Assembly (NCBI GenBank): GCA_027886175.1
Contig: JAJNNQ010000002.1
Location: 4,716,001-4,780,000 of the forward strand
Reading direction: 5' to 3'
Length of the DNA stretch: 64,000 nucleotides
Origin: Phylloscopus collybita
Taxonomy: Eukaryota; Chordata; Aves; Passeriformes; Phylloscopidae
Of this stretch, positions 24,344 through 35,545 are shown piece after piece. The position numbers and the translations under genes were made by a program. Every line of letters starts with the position of its first letter. Position 1 is the first letter of the stretch. The notes below the pieces were generated by a model that saw nothing but the letters and a program-made list of their open reading frames with translations, was not told the origin of the DNA and ran no database searches.

Positions 24344-24478
24344 TTTAACTCAGTGTGTTAGAGCTTAGTGCTAATTACACCAAGGTTATGGGTTTGATCC
24401 CTGTATGGACCATTCACTTCAGATTTGATGATCCCTGAGGGTCCCTCACAACTCAGGATATTCTGAGATTCTGCGACC
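24344..24478 (+). mobile_element. tRNA-headed SINE with CR1 tail (TguSINE1-like)
   Basis: The head reads TTAACTCAGTGTGTTAGAGC, then TTAGTGCTAATTACACCAAG and GGGTTTGATCCC, which matches the tRNA-Ile A box, anticodon arm and B box. The tail reads GATTTGATGATCCCTGAGGG, then ATATTCTGAGATTCT. It is a second member of the family at 14440-14582, more decayed in the A box, and lies inside duplication copy A. Confidence 0.83.
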
Positions 24479-24669
24479 TCTGTTGTGCTTGATGGAGGAT
24501 GCCACATCTGGAGATGTTTGCACAGACCCATCTGAGCCTTCCAGCACAGAAGATTCACGGTTCTAAATGCATTGCAGGACTTGAAGCCCACAAAACTGGA
24601 AAAAAAAAAAACCCAAACAAACAAATCATCGTGGAACCCACTGCTATTTCCTCTGGCCACACATCACAT

Positions 24670-24960
24670 TCTCCATTGTGACAAGCGCCCGCCTGGCTCC
24701 CGTGTCGCCAGGGCCGGGGTTCCATCGGAAGCCGCTGTGCTGTGCCCGCAGCCCCGCGCCGGCCGCTCCGGACCTTTCGCCTCAAGGACAGCAGCTCCCA
24801 CCAGGATCAGGCTGGATCCCCGAGCATCCCCTGGAGGCTGTGCCGATCCCGTGGGGTGCAGGTGGGTGCCCGGGGCTCTGCGGGGCGTTCCCGGCTCAGG
24901 GGGATGCACAGGACGCTGCTTTGCCCCAGCCACAAGGGATGTGGCAGAGCTGTGCCCAGT
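24670..24960 (+). promoter_or_regulatory. Duplicated NUB1-type CpG promoter / first exon
   Basis: A CpG-rich block matches the NUB1 first-exon region at 35330-35540. The clearest match is the donor neighbourhood GGGGTGCAG|GTGGGTGCCCGG (GT at 24862), against GGGGCGCAG|GTGGGTGCCCGG (GT at 35490). It is less CpG-dense than the NUB1 copy, which suggests some CpG decay. If transcribed rightward, its donor could splice to the strong acceptor at 26258 in front of the gene X start codon, making it a candidate promoter and 5' UTR exon for gene X. Confidence 0.65.
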
Positions 24961-25076
24961 GCCTTTCCTCCTTGTCTGTGGGGAAAAATGAATGCTGCTT
25001 CAGTAGCCTGCATTTATTAGCAAACCATTCTGACAATTCTATGTCCACCCTATCAACAGGTTAGCTCTCAAGCCTT

Positions 25077-25147
25077 ATTTCTCTACTTGGTTTATGCCAC
25101 ACAAAAAGGTAAATTTCTCTACTTGGTTTATGCCACACAAAAGGTAA
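25077..25147. repeat. 35-36 bp direct tandem duplication
   Basis: The unit ATTTCTCTACTTGGTTTATG...CACAAAAAGGTAA occurs at 25077-25112 and again at 25113-25147, with one A fewer in the second. Duplication copy B has a single diverged version at about 35849-35884. Confidence 0.95.
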
Positions 25148-26228
25148 ATGTAGAAGATGCCATTTCAGTTACAAAACCTCAGTGTTGCATTCAAAGTGGA
25201 TCTTAGATCTGTTTACTCAAAAGTTTTGATATTGTCCTTTTAAACTCTTACCAAAAATGTGTCACTGCATGAAAACGAGCAGATGTCAAATTGTGTTAAA
25301 ACTGCAGTTTAACTGCATTTTTTTTTTCACATACTACTGTCTTGGGCCCTTGATAGACCTATTTCAGGGACAAAAACTTGCAGTAAACAGCCCAGGCAAA
25401 GCTTTATATTTTACCTGACATGATCTAAATCTACATGTTTTTTCAAATTTTTGCCTCATTATGAGATAATACTGTTAAAAGTTCATTAAGTTTTAAAATT
25501 TAGCTTACCGTGCATTTTAGGAGTTTGCTCAGCTCTTGTTAACAGATTTATTATTTCTGTAGCTTATTTCATTTTATAGAACAGCAGAAGTCCTGAATGA
25601 GTCAGAGTAAGGCACTCCTCTCTCCAGCCTCCCAATTCCAAGTGTCGTTGGCCCATATTTTTTGACTCTGCACCCAGGCCTGAACACCTTCAACATATTA
25701 TTTGAAAGGCAACAATAAGCACAAAAGTATGAAAGCTTAATAAATCTTCCCCTCCCACCCCACTGCCTCAAGATGTGTCAGCAAGAATGTAATTGAAAGT
25801 TAAGGAAGGGAGAGTGGAAGGGGGTGGAACACAAAATACACAGGAAAAAAGAGAAAGATTTCCCAGGTGGAACTCCTGGTCTGGGGATGCCTCCACAACA
25901 GCATGCCTTTAAGAATGAGCATTGCTACATATACCTGTATTACCCAGCCTTTTCTGCACTGGGCTGTGTTCAACAAGAGTTTGTCCTTCACTGTTTTTTT
26001 TGGCAAAGGTTCATATGCTCACAACCTTGAGTAAACGTGAAATCCAGCTCTGCAGTCCTGATCGTGAGCTCTTGTATGCAGGAGCTCCAGGCACTCGGCA
26101 TGAAAACAGCCTGAGTGACATCCACAGCTTCAGTGCAGACCAGGCAACTCCTGACACAAGTCACTGTGCTTGGAAGAAAGTTACTCCTTCACCTAGGAAG
26201 ATTTCAGATGCTTCTTACTTGATTTGCT

Positions 26229-26253
26229 TTTTTTTTTTTTTTTTTTTTTTTTT
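26229..26253 (+). repeat. T25 tract forming a splice polypyrimidine tract
   Basis: About 25 uninterrupted T followed by GCCAG|CACAATG. This makes a very strong 3' splice site (AG at 26257-26258) four bases before the gene X start codon. Confidence 0.85.
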
Positions 26254-26262
26254 GCCAGCACA

Positions 26263-26491
26263 ATGAAGGAAATGTCCTGCTTCTGCTTGACTTTTTCTTC
26301 CTTGTTGGAACAGATGGTAAAGGCTTACAAATACGTGACTGGTATTTTTTCAGTGACTCATAGCTCAGAGCCACAGGTTTCAGATGGTGATAAGAAGCTC
26401 ACCAAGATGGATGTAAGCGTGCTTGAGGAGCAGTATGACCATATAAAACAGAAGCAAAAACTGCAACCACACATTATTGTATATAAAACAG
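26263..26491 (+). CDS. Gene X coding exon 1
   Basis: Starts at the ATG four bases after a T25-GCCAG acceptor, so a 5' non-coding exon is implied. It encodes MKEMSCFCLTFSSLLEQ, then the YDHIKQKQKLQPHIIVYKTG motif, and ends with one base of a glycine codon at ACAG|GTACGC. An in-frame ATG at 26314 is an alternative start. Confidence 0.7.
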
Positions 26492-29400
26492 GTACGCTTA
26501 TATTTGTAGAAAAAAAATACATTTGTAATGTAAAGATTATTTCTTCTAATCTTTAATAACACCTACTTTGTTCTTTTTGTGTTCAGCTTCAAGAGAGGTA
26601 GAATTAAATTCCTTTTCTGTCATTTGGGGGTTTTATTCGTTTTGCTGAAAGGTGGTTTTGTATTTATATTTATATCAGTAAGCTTCATGTCAGTGAAATA
26701 TTATTAAGTATTTGAAACAGATGAACATATCTGAGGTAAAGTTTTACAGGTGTAATAGCAGTAAAATAAAGTTCTAAATGTAAATAGTAATCCTTACAGT
26801 AACCATGTTCTTCATGTCTATGATAAGTGTATTTTTGCAATGTTTTCTGTAGTATTTCTGCTCTCTTCAATGCTTTCATCAAAACCAGCAATTCTGGGTC
26901 ATCTTTCTCTTTTCCCCTTCTCTATCTGTGTAAAGAAAGACTACAGGAAGCAACGGCAAATATCAAGTAATAAGCACAAGCTCGGGTTTTGTTAAAAAAT
27001 AACTTTAATTAGAAGTCATAGTGAGTAACTAAGATACAAGCTTTGAACAAAAGGTCCTGTTTTGAAAGTATTTTCAGTGCATATTGCTTGGAAAGGGCAT
27101 AAATAGAAAAACAAGTAAGAATATGTATCACTCATCTACCTGCCATATCAAACAGATTTTATGTAAGAAATTTGCAATTATTTTTAAGTCTTTAGTTAGA
27201 CTACTGCTGACAATACTACAGTGGTACTTTAGCTTTCCAAGTTAAAGTGATATTGAGAATACTAAGACAACTAATGAAGTTGTCTTCTGAATTTAATTTT
27301 AATATGAAATCCATGCTTCATTCACCTCTCATATTAGTATTTAGCTCAACAAGTGTAGAACTTAGCTTATTTCACTCTTTACATTTTCCTCTATGTTTTT
27401 CAGCAGTTCTAGCATTTGGCTGTGTCAGACTTCATGATCAAAACAATCAGAAAAAAACATGTAATTATGAACTATACAACAGATTTGCTTCATCAATATT
27501 CTTTCATCCAAATGTTTTGAAATTTTAGTGTTAAAAGAATTAAAATCTCTGTGAGGAAGAAAAAATACATATATACAAGGTTATTTTATCAGGTATCAAA
27601 AAACAGCTAACTTGAAGACAAAACAGCACATCTAATCAGTTATAGCAAAAATATGTTAGTTTAAAAAAGGGAGCAGAAGCCTTTATTCAGATTAATTCAA
27701 ATGAAATTTCAGATATAATGAATGTAATCAGAGCAGATTTTTTTGCAAGGCCGTTTGAAGATTAAAATATGTAAGTAGAACTGCACAGTTTCTGGGGAGT
27801 TTAAAATGTAGTAGGGCTAAAAATCCACGTACAAATATATTTTTACACATGCACATTCCTCAAAACATTCACAAAGCCACATAACCTGCTGCACTGAACT
27901 TCTATCTTCAAACAACCTGTGTGGAAAGAATTCATGTCACTGTTAGAAGAACTCAGAATCTGGGCATTTTTTGTTGTGCTAGGTTCTCAAGGTCCTAAAA
28001 GTTTATCTTACACATTCCTGTGGAAGCTGGGAAAACCTATTACATGGCTCAGCACTTTGCACCTGCTATGTGCCGGTCTTCAGGAACATGTGGAGCAGAA
28101 ATGAACATTGCCATGTCAGGACTGTCCTACACTATCCCAAAATTCCAGGTAGTTCCAAAAGGCAGTCCATGTATGTGTCAGTGATTTGTACTGACAGCAA
28201 ATTGTTTCCCTACCTAGAGGGTAAAATTTTGGCTGTGCTGGGAAAAGGGTGAAAACGACAGCACCACCACAAACCCCACACATACACACAAACCTCAAAG
28301 GCCAGACACACCCTCATGGAAGGTGAGCACCTTCAGTCCCTCGTGGTCGTGGAAGTCCCTGCCAAAGGTCTTTATTCTTAGCAGTAAAACCCTGCTTTGT
28401 CCTGCCTAGCAGAGCAGCTGTCCCTCCACAGGGATTTTGAGCACTGTAGGTTTGTTGCACCACTGTTGGAACAGTAATTCCATGTTTTCTGGAGGACTTA
28501 TAGCTTTGTTTGTCACTTCCTGTCATGAAATCATGGACCTTAAAACAGAATTTAAGACCCTCTAACTTCCCTATTTTTTTGACAGAGGAGTTAGCAACCA
28601 AGAAGCCACCTGAAAACAACTTTGTTCTGTTTCTTCCCCAATACAGACAGCCACATTCATGTTTCTGCCCACTCCTGATTATTTGAGAACAAAGATCATG
28701 ACAAGATTTGAAAGGCACAAGTTAGGGGATAATACAGCAGTGTATTCATTACTTATTGGCTAAGAAGCTGAAAAACAGTATTTACTTTAGGAATTAAGTG
28801 GGAGTATTCAGCACATGCAGTCACAACAAAATAAATACTGGGGCTCTGACTGCAGAAATTTCTTCCAAGTATTTCCCAAGCTAACTTGAGATAAGATTAA
28901 CTTTTGCCACTCCAGAACCTTAAAAGTAAAAAATTAATGATGACGGCACATGGCCAGATGGTAAACAACTCTGCAACACGGCTATAATACACAACTTACA
29001 TGGAGAAAAAAAAAAAAAAAAAAGGCAGAAAAACAGAAAGAAAGGTCTGTATAATTGCAGTTTTCTTGAGAAGTTTGGACAGTGTTGGAGGTGTGTTAAT
29101 TCAACACCCAGGTTCAGGACTATCGCATTTCTATCCAAGGTCATTGCTCAATTTTGTGTGCTGCACCTGTAGCCAAGCTAGGAATCAAATCAACCTTGAA
29201 CTCAAAACAAGTGCACACTCTTAAAATTGGACTAGATTTGTCACTCTGAACTTTCTGATCAGAGCTCTGACAGATCATAATTACTCTGATGACCAGTTCA
29301 TATGGTTCTAGGTGTTCTGATGTTGCCTATCAATGTCAGTCCAGCCAAGAGCAGAGTTAACACCACAAGAACATGCAAAAGGTGCTTCACCTCAGTCTCT

Positions 29401-31735
29401 CAGTTCCATCCTCTCTTGGTTTTTCTCTCACATACAGAGAACAAGCCCTGGTTTTCACAGCTTGGTGCTACACTGTGCTGTTCTGCAGAACACACAGGGC
29501 TCTGATTTGCACGTGGACTTTTTTGCAGCCAGCCAAGTTCAGCTTTATATCTTGGATGAGGTCCAGTCATAACTTTGATTCTCTCTGTTGCATGGTAGAG
29601 AACAGTGAGCTATTATGTCTCTGAGAGGTGTCACCCCAAGAAATTCTGCTAACACACCTCACTGCACAGATGGATGCACAAACACACCTGTATCTCAAAG
29701 CTCTGCACGTGCCTCAGTCTCCTTCCTCCTGGTAACAGGGCACGAGAGCCAATGTGGCCTGACATGTTTCTCCCTCCGAGCCGTGCTGCAAAACAGCTCT
29801 TATCAGATCAACCCTTCATGGCCAAGGAGCAGAAAAAGTTCTGTGATATTATGCTGGGGTTGTTGTTTGGGCAGTGAGAGCCAAAGGCAGAAGTGAAAGC
29901 CCTTGCTTAGCAAAATCCCTGTTGTACAGATTCATTTACTGCCAGTAAATCAGCTGGGTCTGACATCTCCTAATACTTATTCGTAAAGATGACACAAAAG
30001 GCAGCTATAAAGCAGAGGTTGTGCTGTTGGGTTTTTGTGCAGGCAGCATCCCACTCAAACTAGCTTCATTTCAAATTCAGGGTTACAATCCTTTTAAAAC
30101 AGTTGCTCAGAGACACTCAAAATATAATGAACTCTTCTATGTCTACTTTTCTCCCTTTAATGTGTTTCAGAACTTATACTGCAACAGACACAGTCACTAT
30201 AAGTCAACCCTGTAAATAAGGCCAGTATTCTGCACAACCCTTACTTTAAACTATATTTATACTAACTGAAGTATATTTCATTAGTGTCAACAGATTATAT
30301 TTCGTGCAATAGATCAGTTTCTGTTCATTTTCAAGGCACAGAAAACCAGTCATTTCCAGCAATTTGATGACTGCTATGTGTAATTAAAGTAGCATTAGCA
30401 TTTCTGTCCCTAATATCTTTAACATTTTTAACAGTAACTTTCCTAGAGCTTTAGAAATTAAGCTATAGGGGTAGGAGAATAAAAAATTAAAAGGAGACCT
30501 CCAGTTGTTACAGGTACTCTATAGCTTTCACAGAGGAAGCAGCTTCCTCTAAGTTATCATTCAGGCAACACTCGTGTGATAAGCCATTTACACAATTTAT
30601 ACTGACTGGGATAGTAAAATTGCAGTAAAATATTAAAACACAAGCCTATAATGTTAATGATCCCTCATTAAGGAAAAGAGGACACTCACAACTTGTTTCA
30701 TCTGGAAACAGTCACAATATTATTAAGCTGTGAATACAAACTTCAAACAGTAACAAACAGAACATTTTTGTCTTTCAAATTACAGCAGTTGCCAATACCC
30801 GGAGCAAGTCCCTACTCACCTTAAGAACTTTTGCTTACAAGCAATTAATTACTGAAAGTCGATTCTCAATCTGTGCTGTTAATGAGTCTTAGAGTACCAG
30901 TTAGATCAATATTGTCTTGATAAATTTCCATTTTCATTTGACTAAAATTAGGATACCATTTATGCCCTCAGAACTGCAAAAACAAGCACAAGTAGGTCTG
31001 CTCATTAACCTGGCATCAAAAGAACTTGCACTACTCTCAGCCACTGAAAGAAAGAGCACAGCTGAAGCTCATGTTAAAGCTTTTCAGATGAGTTTATGCT
31101 GCAGAAATCATACCCTTGATTTTTGCCACCATAGTAACTTGCGCAAATGTATTTCTCCTGCAGGTGGACAGGAATCTGTTCTGCCAGAATCAATTGTCAA
31201 CCCTGTTCTAATTAATAAGAAAGTTAAAAGATCAAAGTCATGTAGAGGAGACGTCCCTGTCAGAAAGGTCACGCTGGAGACAATCGACGGTGGCATCTCA
31301 GAAGACGACTTGCTATGGCGCGTCCACCTGGGAGCTCACCGCCTGGGGCAGGCCCCTGGACACGGAGATTCCTGGGATCCTTCCCACAGCAGCAGCTCAC
31401 TGTGGAGTTTCGACAACCAGAGACTGATTTCAAAGGGAAACGGCACAGCGCCGACCAAGGGATCAGCAGGAGCAAGTGAACTGTCTGAGCTCAGGCAACT
31501 GGGAAGCTCAAGCGTGTTGAACAGCCTCAGCGAAGAGAACGGCTGCGACATTTCAAGCTCCTCCCAAAAGCCTCCTCTGAAATCAGCCACTGCAGCACTT
31601 TGGGCTCATCAGCACATTTCTGCTACAAAATGCATGCCAGCCTGCAACAAACTGAACTTTTACCCTTTCCCAAATAGGAAAGGGCCCAGAATTTCTGAAG
31701 CAGCAAGGCGGCTTGGTTTGTATGTCTCACAATGA
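26263..31735 (+). CDS. Uncharacterised two-exon gene 'X', C9orf152-like
   Basis: Exons 26263-26491 and 31164-31735 join in phase 1 (donor ACAG|GTACGC, acceptor TTTCTCCTGCAG) to give 266 residues. Residues 46-75 hold a basic, Gln-rich helix-like motif (DVSVLEEQYDHIKQKQKLQP, then HIIVYKTG). Then come PESIVNPVLINKKVKRSKS, a serine-rich middle, and the C-terminal YPFPNRKGPRISEAARRLGL before YVSQ. From memory, the spacing of the YxxI/L-KxKQ motif, the ES-V-xx-V-IN-K block and the end motif resembles human C9orf152, a protein of about 240 residues and unknown function. This is unchecked, so no symbol is given. No transmembrane segment is evident apart from a short hydrophobic N-terminus. Function is unknown. 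A candidate promoter is the duplicated NUB1-type CpG block at 24.7-24.9 kb. The conserved phase and an intact frame next to a decayed duplicate argue that this copy is real. Confidence 0.7.
26492..31163 (+). other. Gene X intron
   Basis: AT-rich intron of about 4.7 kb. No exon of either strand was recognised in it. It holds a poly-A tract near 29006-29023 and no clear CR1 copy. Confidence 0.6.
31164..31735 (+). CDS. Gene X coding exon 2 (last)
   Basis: Begins after TTTCTCCTGCAG with GT completing the split Gly codon, and reads GGQESVLPESIVNPVLINKK onward. The frame is open for 190 codons to TGA at 31733. The first 294 bp have no counterpart in duplication copy A; the rest does. The base composition is more GC-rich than the surrounding intron, as expected of coding DNA. 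Confidence 0.78.
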
Positions 31736-31964
31736 AGATATTCGGTAATACCTACAGCTTAGTCAAAAACTTGAAAAAAATTAAAACAGCAAAGTATAGC
31801 CTTCCTAATTACACAGATCAACCTGCTGAGAGTTTACTACTTTTATCAGCCACAGAAGATTCTGACTTTATAATCTTTAATATCTTTATAATTTTTAATA
31901 TACAATTTCATCATTCACTTTCAAGATATTCAAGATAATTTCTGATGTATTTTTCAAATCAATT

Positions 31965-31970
31965 AATAAA
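31965..31970 (+). promoter_or_regulatory. Poly-A signal of gene X
   Basis: The canonical AATAAA lies 230 bp after the stop codon. The aligned position in duplication copy A reads AATACA. Confidence 0.6.
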
Positions 31971-32339
31971 ACCTCTGCCCCTTTCTATTGTTGTAATGAG
32001 ACTTAGTAAATGTAATTAATCTCTGATACATAAATTTTATCATAATATATTTTTGGTTCCCATTTATTCCCTGTGTTTCATTAGAAAAATAATGAGATCT
32101 GCCCTCCTGCAAGATCCTTAGAGGGAGGAGACTCTCTCTTACAGGTGCTTTTCAATGATAAAAACAGGAGCTCTGTATCACCCACTTCTGGCTGCAAGTG
32201 TTCAGACAGGTCTCTTTTTCAAATGTAGGCTTCACAAACATTGGAGATGGGAAATGTCTCCATTTCATAATGGGTAGCAATGGGATGTCATAATAACTGG
32301 GATTTTTTCTTCACAGTAGTTCAATATCCAAAGAATGAT

Positions 32340-32358
32340 TAGGAAGAAAAAAAAAAAA
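32340..32358. repeat. Poly-A tract
   Basis: About 19 A, in the spacer between gene X and NUB1. Confidence 0.8.
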
Positions 32359-32835
32359 AAAAAGATAGAGCATAGATATACCTAATAGGCATACCAGGGA
32401 AAAACACTAGATAACAATTAGTCCACATGAAACAAGAAATTACCTGGAAGGAAATACTTCAAAAACTTCATTGTCCTTTGATTGATTTAGTTATCTTAAT
32501 TAAATACGGACCTTGAAAACCTTGCTTTTAAAAGCCAGTGCAAGTTTATGCATGGACTAAGTAACCAACTCCTTTGTAAACTCTTTCATACAAACACTTT
32601 GTCCTTTCCTCAGGCTTCTCTAGCATATTACTGTGCTTTGTACTGACTGGAACTAATTTAGAAAGGCCATTTTTCCTTTGGAGAATCTTTCAATTTAATT
32701 TCCAAGGACATTATGGAAGAGTATTTTCAGTAAGTTTTCACTTGTTAGTGGAGTAATGAGAAAAGTTGCTATACTAACATTTCAAGAGAAAATTATGGGG
32801 TTTTTCCTAAAGCAGCTGTAGTGAAAATGAAACAG

Positions 32836-32858
32836 AAAAAAAAAAAAAAAAAAAAAAA
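32836..32858. repeat. Poly-A tract
   Basis: A run of 23 A, then G and further A-rich sequence, between gene X and NUB1. Confidence 0.85.
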
Positions 32859-32859
32859 G

Positions 32860-34550
32860 AAAAAAGCCTAAAACTTCAAATACTACAAAGTCTCACTTCT
32901 GAAGGGCACCTGATCTGCAAAACCTTTCCTGTTAACTTCTTCATGTTTGGCCATCATGGGCAGGAGCTGTCATCACTGTTGCCACAGATGTAGCCAAGTT
33001 TCAGCACTGAACTCAAGACTGCCACAAAGCAGGTTTACTATGAGTTTATCAGTAGACAAGCCTGACTGATTTATGCACATGGGGGAACATGGAATCCTGA
33101 AATTCTAGTTCAGTGTCTTGTTCACAAGCCCATGATCCCTCTGAGGTTTCCATTTCCAAAGCTGGAAACAGGACCCTCATGGTAGCTTGCCTGACTTCTT
33201 AAGGAAAATGTGAGGACAGTCCTGCAGGTCCATCCACTCTAGAATAAATCACACTGCTGAGCAATTATTTCAGTCACACATAAACAAAATAGAGTAAAAT
33301 AGAATTAAATATCTTTGCTTCTGGTCACATGAAAGAATTAGCCCACATGAGTTACTTGTAACTGGTGTTACCCATTAAAAGAAAAGTTTATGTCTTTTAC
33401 AAGCACCTGAAGCATTCCAGGAAAAAACCCTAATCCCGTGAGAACCTCAAATACAAAACACAGTATTGAGTAGCCTATGTTGTACAGCCAAATCCCTCCC
33501 TAAAGTTTCGCACCCTGCTCCCATTCCAGGATATTTTGGGGTCTAGAAGTGACACTGAGCCACAATCAGCCTGAGGTAGTGTTTAGCACCAGGTGGTGTT
33601 TAGCTGCAGGTTTTCCACACCCCTCATACTCTTAAAGCCCAGTCTCTGAACCTGGGTTAACTTCTGACAGCCCCACAAGCAGGCAAGACCCTGCCCACCC
33701 CACTAATGGGGAAATACAAACTCCCATGCTAAATCTCACCCACAACACTGCTGCCTTCAAAAAATACAGAAAAAAACCCCCAACCTCACACACAGAGGTG
33801 GCAGCTGAGAGGTGGCTGCAGAACACTCACTCCCAACCCAGCCCCTCACTTGAGGACCCTCACAATATCCCAGGGATGAGCCATCAGATACTCTGGAGCC
33901 AGAAGCTCCTGCTATTGTCACAGAACTGGATTCATTAACCAGTGTGCAACAAGCCAATAATTACACACTTGAGAGAGACATGATTTATTTTGGAGTTGTA
34001 CAAGCCTGGGTGCTGGTGATCTTCCACAAAAAACACTCACTACTAAAACTTTTTTACTATTTATACATGTTAGCAATCAAAGCTATTATTGTTCATCTGC
34101 TACAAGTTAGATAGTTCTTTTCTTAATTAGTATTCTATCTTCTACAGGTTCATAATTTTCCCACTTCTTATGCTAATAAGCACTTTCTCGTCTTTTGAGT
34201 CTGTGGGTTTCTTGGGTCACTATTTGTGATGTGTCCCTGACAGAATTACCTTTTACCCAGTTGGAGCTGATTTCAGCACTGTTACTGGGTTGATTTTATT
34301 TGTTTCTTCCTTATCTTGGGAGTTCTGCCAAATGTCCTTGTGGCCCGTAAATTCTTTGTGTCCACTATCAGTAGAAGCTCCTTCTTCCCAAGCTTTGTTA
34401 ACCTTCTCCAAGGTCTGAGAATCATTGAAACATGTCAAGCCCTAAACCTCAACACGGCAATTCTACCAACAATTAATTTATTTTTCTAATTTATTTTTCT
34501 AACATCTTGACATCACTTAGAACTAGTAAGTTGCTGTTTCACGGGTTATG
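32860..34550. other. Spacer between gene X and NUB1
   Basis: No gene or recognised element. A GC-richer stretch at about 33480-33950 holds short frames on both strands without recognisable similarity. Confidence 0.4.
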
Positions 34551-34553
34551 TCT

Positions 34554-34890
34554 CACAGAACCACAGAATGGGTCAGCTTGGAAGGGGCCACAGTGATCAT
34601 CTGGTCCCACCTCCCTGCTCAAGCAGGGTTACCCCAGAGCACATGGCACAGGATTGTGTCCAAATGGTTCTGGAGTATCTCCAGTGAGGGACACTCCACA
34701 GCCTCTCTGGGCAATCTGTTCAGGGCTGGGTCACTGTTCAGGGAAGAAGTTTTTCCTCGTGTTTGGATGGAATTTCCTGTGCATCAGTTTCTGCTCGTCG
34801 GCTCTTGTCCTATTGCTGGGCACCACCAAGAAGAGCCTGGTCCATTCTCTTGGCACCCCTCTTTAGGCACTTAGACACATTGATGGGGTA
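34554..34890 (-). mobile_element. CR1 3' fragment, minus orientation
   Basis: Starts with the reverse-complemented CR1 tail (CACAGAACCACAGAATGGGT). It continues through GGTCCCACCTCCCTGCTCAA, CCAGTGAGGGACACTCCACA and GAAGTTTTTCCTCGTGTTTG to GGGCACCACCAAGAAGAGCC. Confidence 0.88.
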
Positions 34891-35158
34891 AATCTCCACA
34901 GGATGACAAGACATGGCTTTAAGCTGTGCCAGGGGAGACTTTGGTTGGATATCTGGAGGAATTTCTCAATGGAAAGGAAGATTAGACACTGGAATGGGCA
35001 GCCCAGGGAGGTGGTGGAGTCCCTGGAGATGTTTAAGGATAAAGACGGGACATGTCACTCAGTGCCACGGTCTGGTTGGCATGGTGTTCTGTCATATATT
35101 AAACTGGATTACCTCAGAGCTCTTTTCCAGCCTAACTGACGCTGTGATTCTGTGATTC
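34891..35158 (+). mobile_element. CR1 3' fragment, plus orientation
   Basis: Reads ATATCTGGAGGAATTTCTCA, GGGCAGCCCAGGGAGGTGGT, then CCAGCCTAACTGACGCTGTG and ATTCTGTGATTCC. It adjoins the preceding CR1 head-to-head and ends only about 150 bp before the NUB1 first-exon CpG island. Confidence 0.88.
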
Positions 35159-35199
35159 CTTTCCTTTTCACTAGGCTGGAAAGCGAGCAGAGACCGCAC

Positions 35200-35545
35200 A
35201 CCCCCGAGCATGCCGCCTGAAACGATCCCCGGCCCACGGCGCGTCAGGCGGCGGGCCCGCCTCAGAGTGAGGGCAGGGCGCGGACATGGCGGGCGGGGCG
35301 CGGCTTCACCCACGTCACACCCGTGGCCCTGGGCCTTCCGGGCTGCCGTAGGAGCCGCTGCCGAGCCTCTCCCTCAGGGACAGCGGCCCTCTCCTCCCTC
35401 CCTCCCTCCCGGGAAACAGCTCGGGGAAGGAGCTGCGTCGGCCCTCGAGCTTCCCCCGGCGGCGGCTGTGCCGAGCCTGCGGGGCGCAGGTGGGTGCCCG
35501 GGGCCGGGGCCGTGCTGACACCGCCGCGGTGACAGCGGGGGACTG
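35200..35545 (+). promoter_or_regulatory. NUB1: CpG-island promoter and non-coding exon 1 of NUB1
   Basis: A dense CpG block ends in a donor GCGCAG|GTGGGT at 35489/35490. A CACGTCAC element at about 35313-35320 resembles a half CRE/ATF site, and Sp1-like GGGCGGGG boxes are present. No TATA box was seen. The first coding exon starts at 37712, so this exon is 5' UTR only; the start of transcription cannot be fixed from sequence. A diverged duplicate lies at 24.67-24.96 kb. Confidence 0.7.

Larger units (their letters stand above)
22965..25330 (+). repeat. Segmental duplication copy A (gene X 3' end + NUB1 exon 1 region)
   Basis: Colinear with 31458-36115. Matching blocks are: the end of the gene X coding exon and its 3' UTR (22965-23540 with 31458-32095), a short block near 23615-23675 with 32250-32310, the CpG-rich first-exon block (about 24700-24870 with 35330-35500), and the adjoining intron start (24940-25330 with 35690-36115). 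A CR1 and a SINE were inserted into this copy afterwards. Confidence 0.88.
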
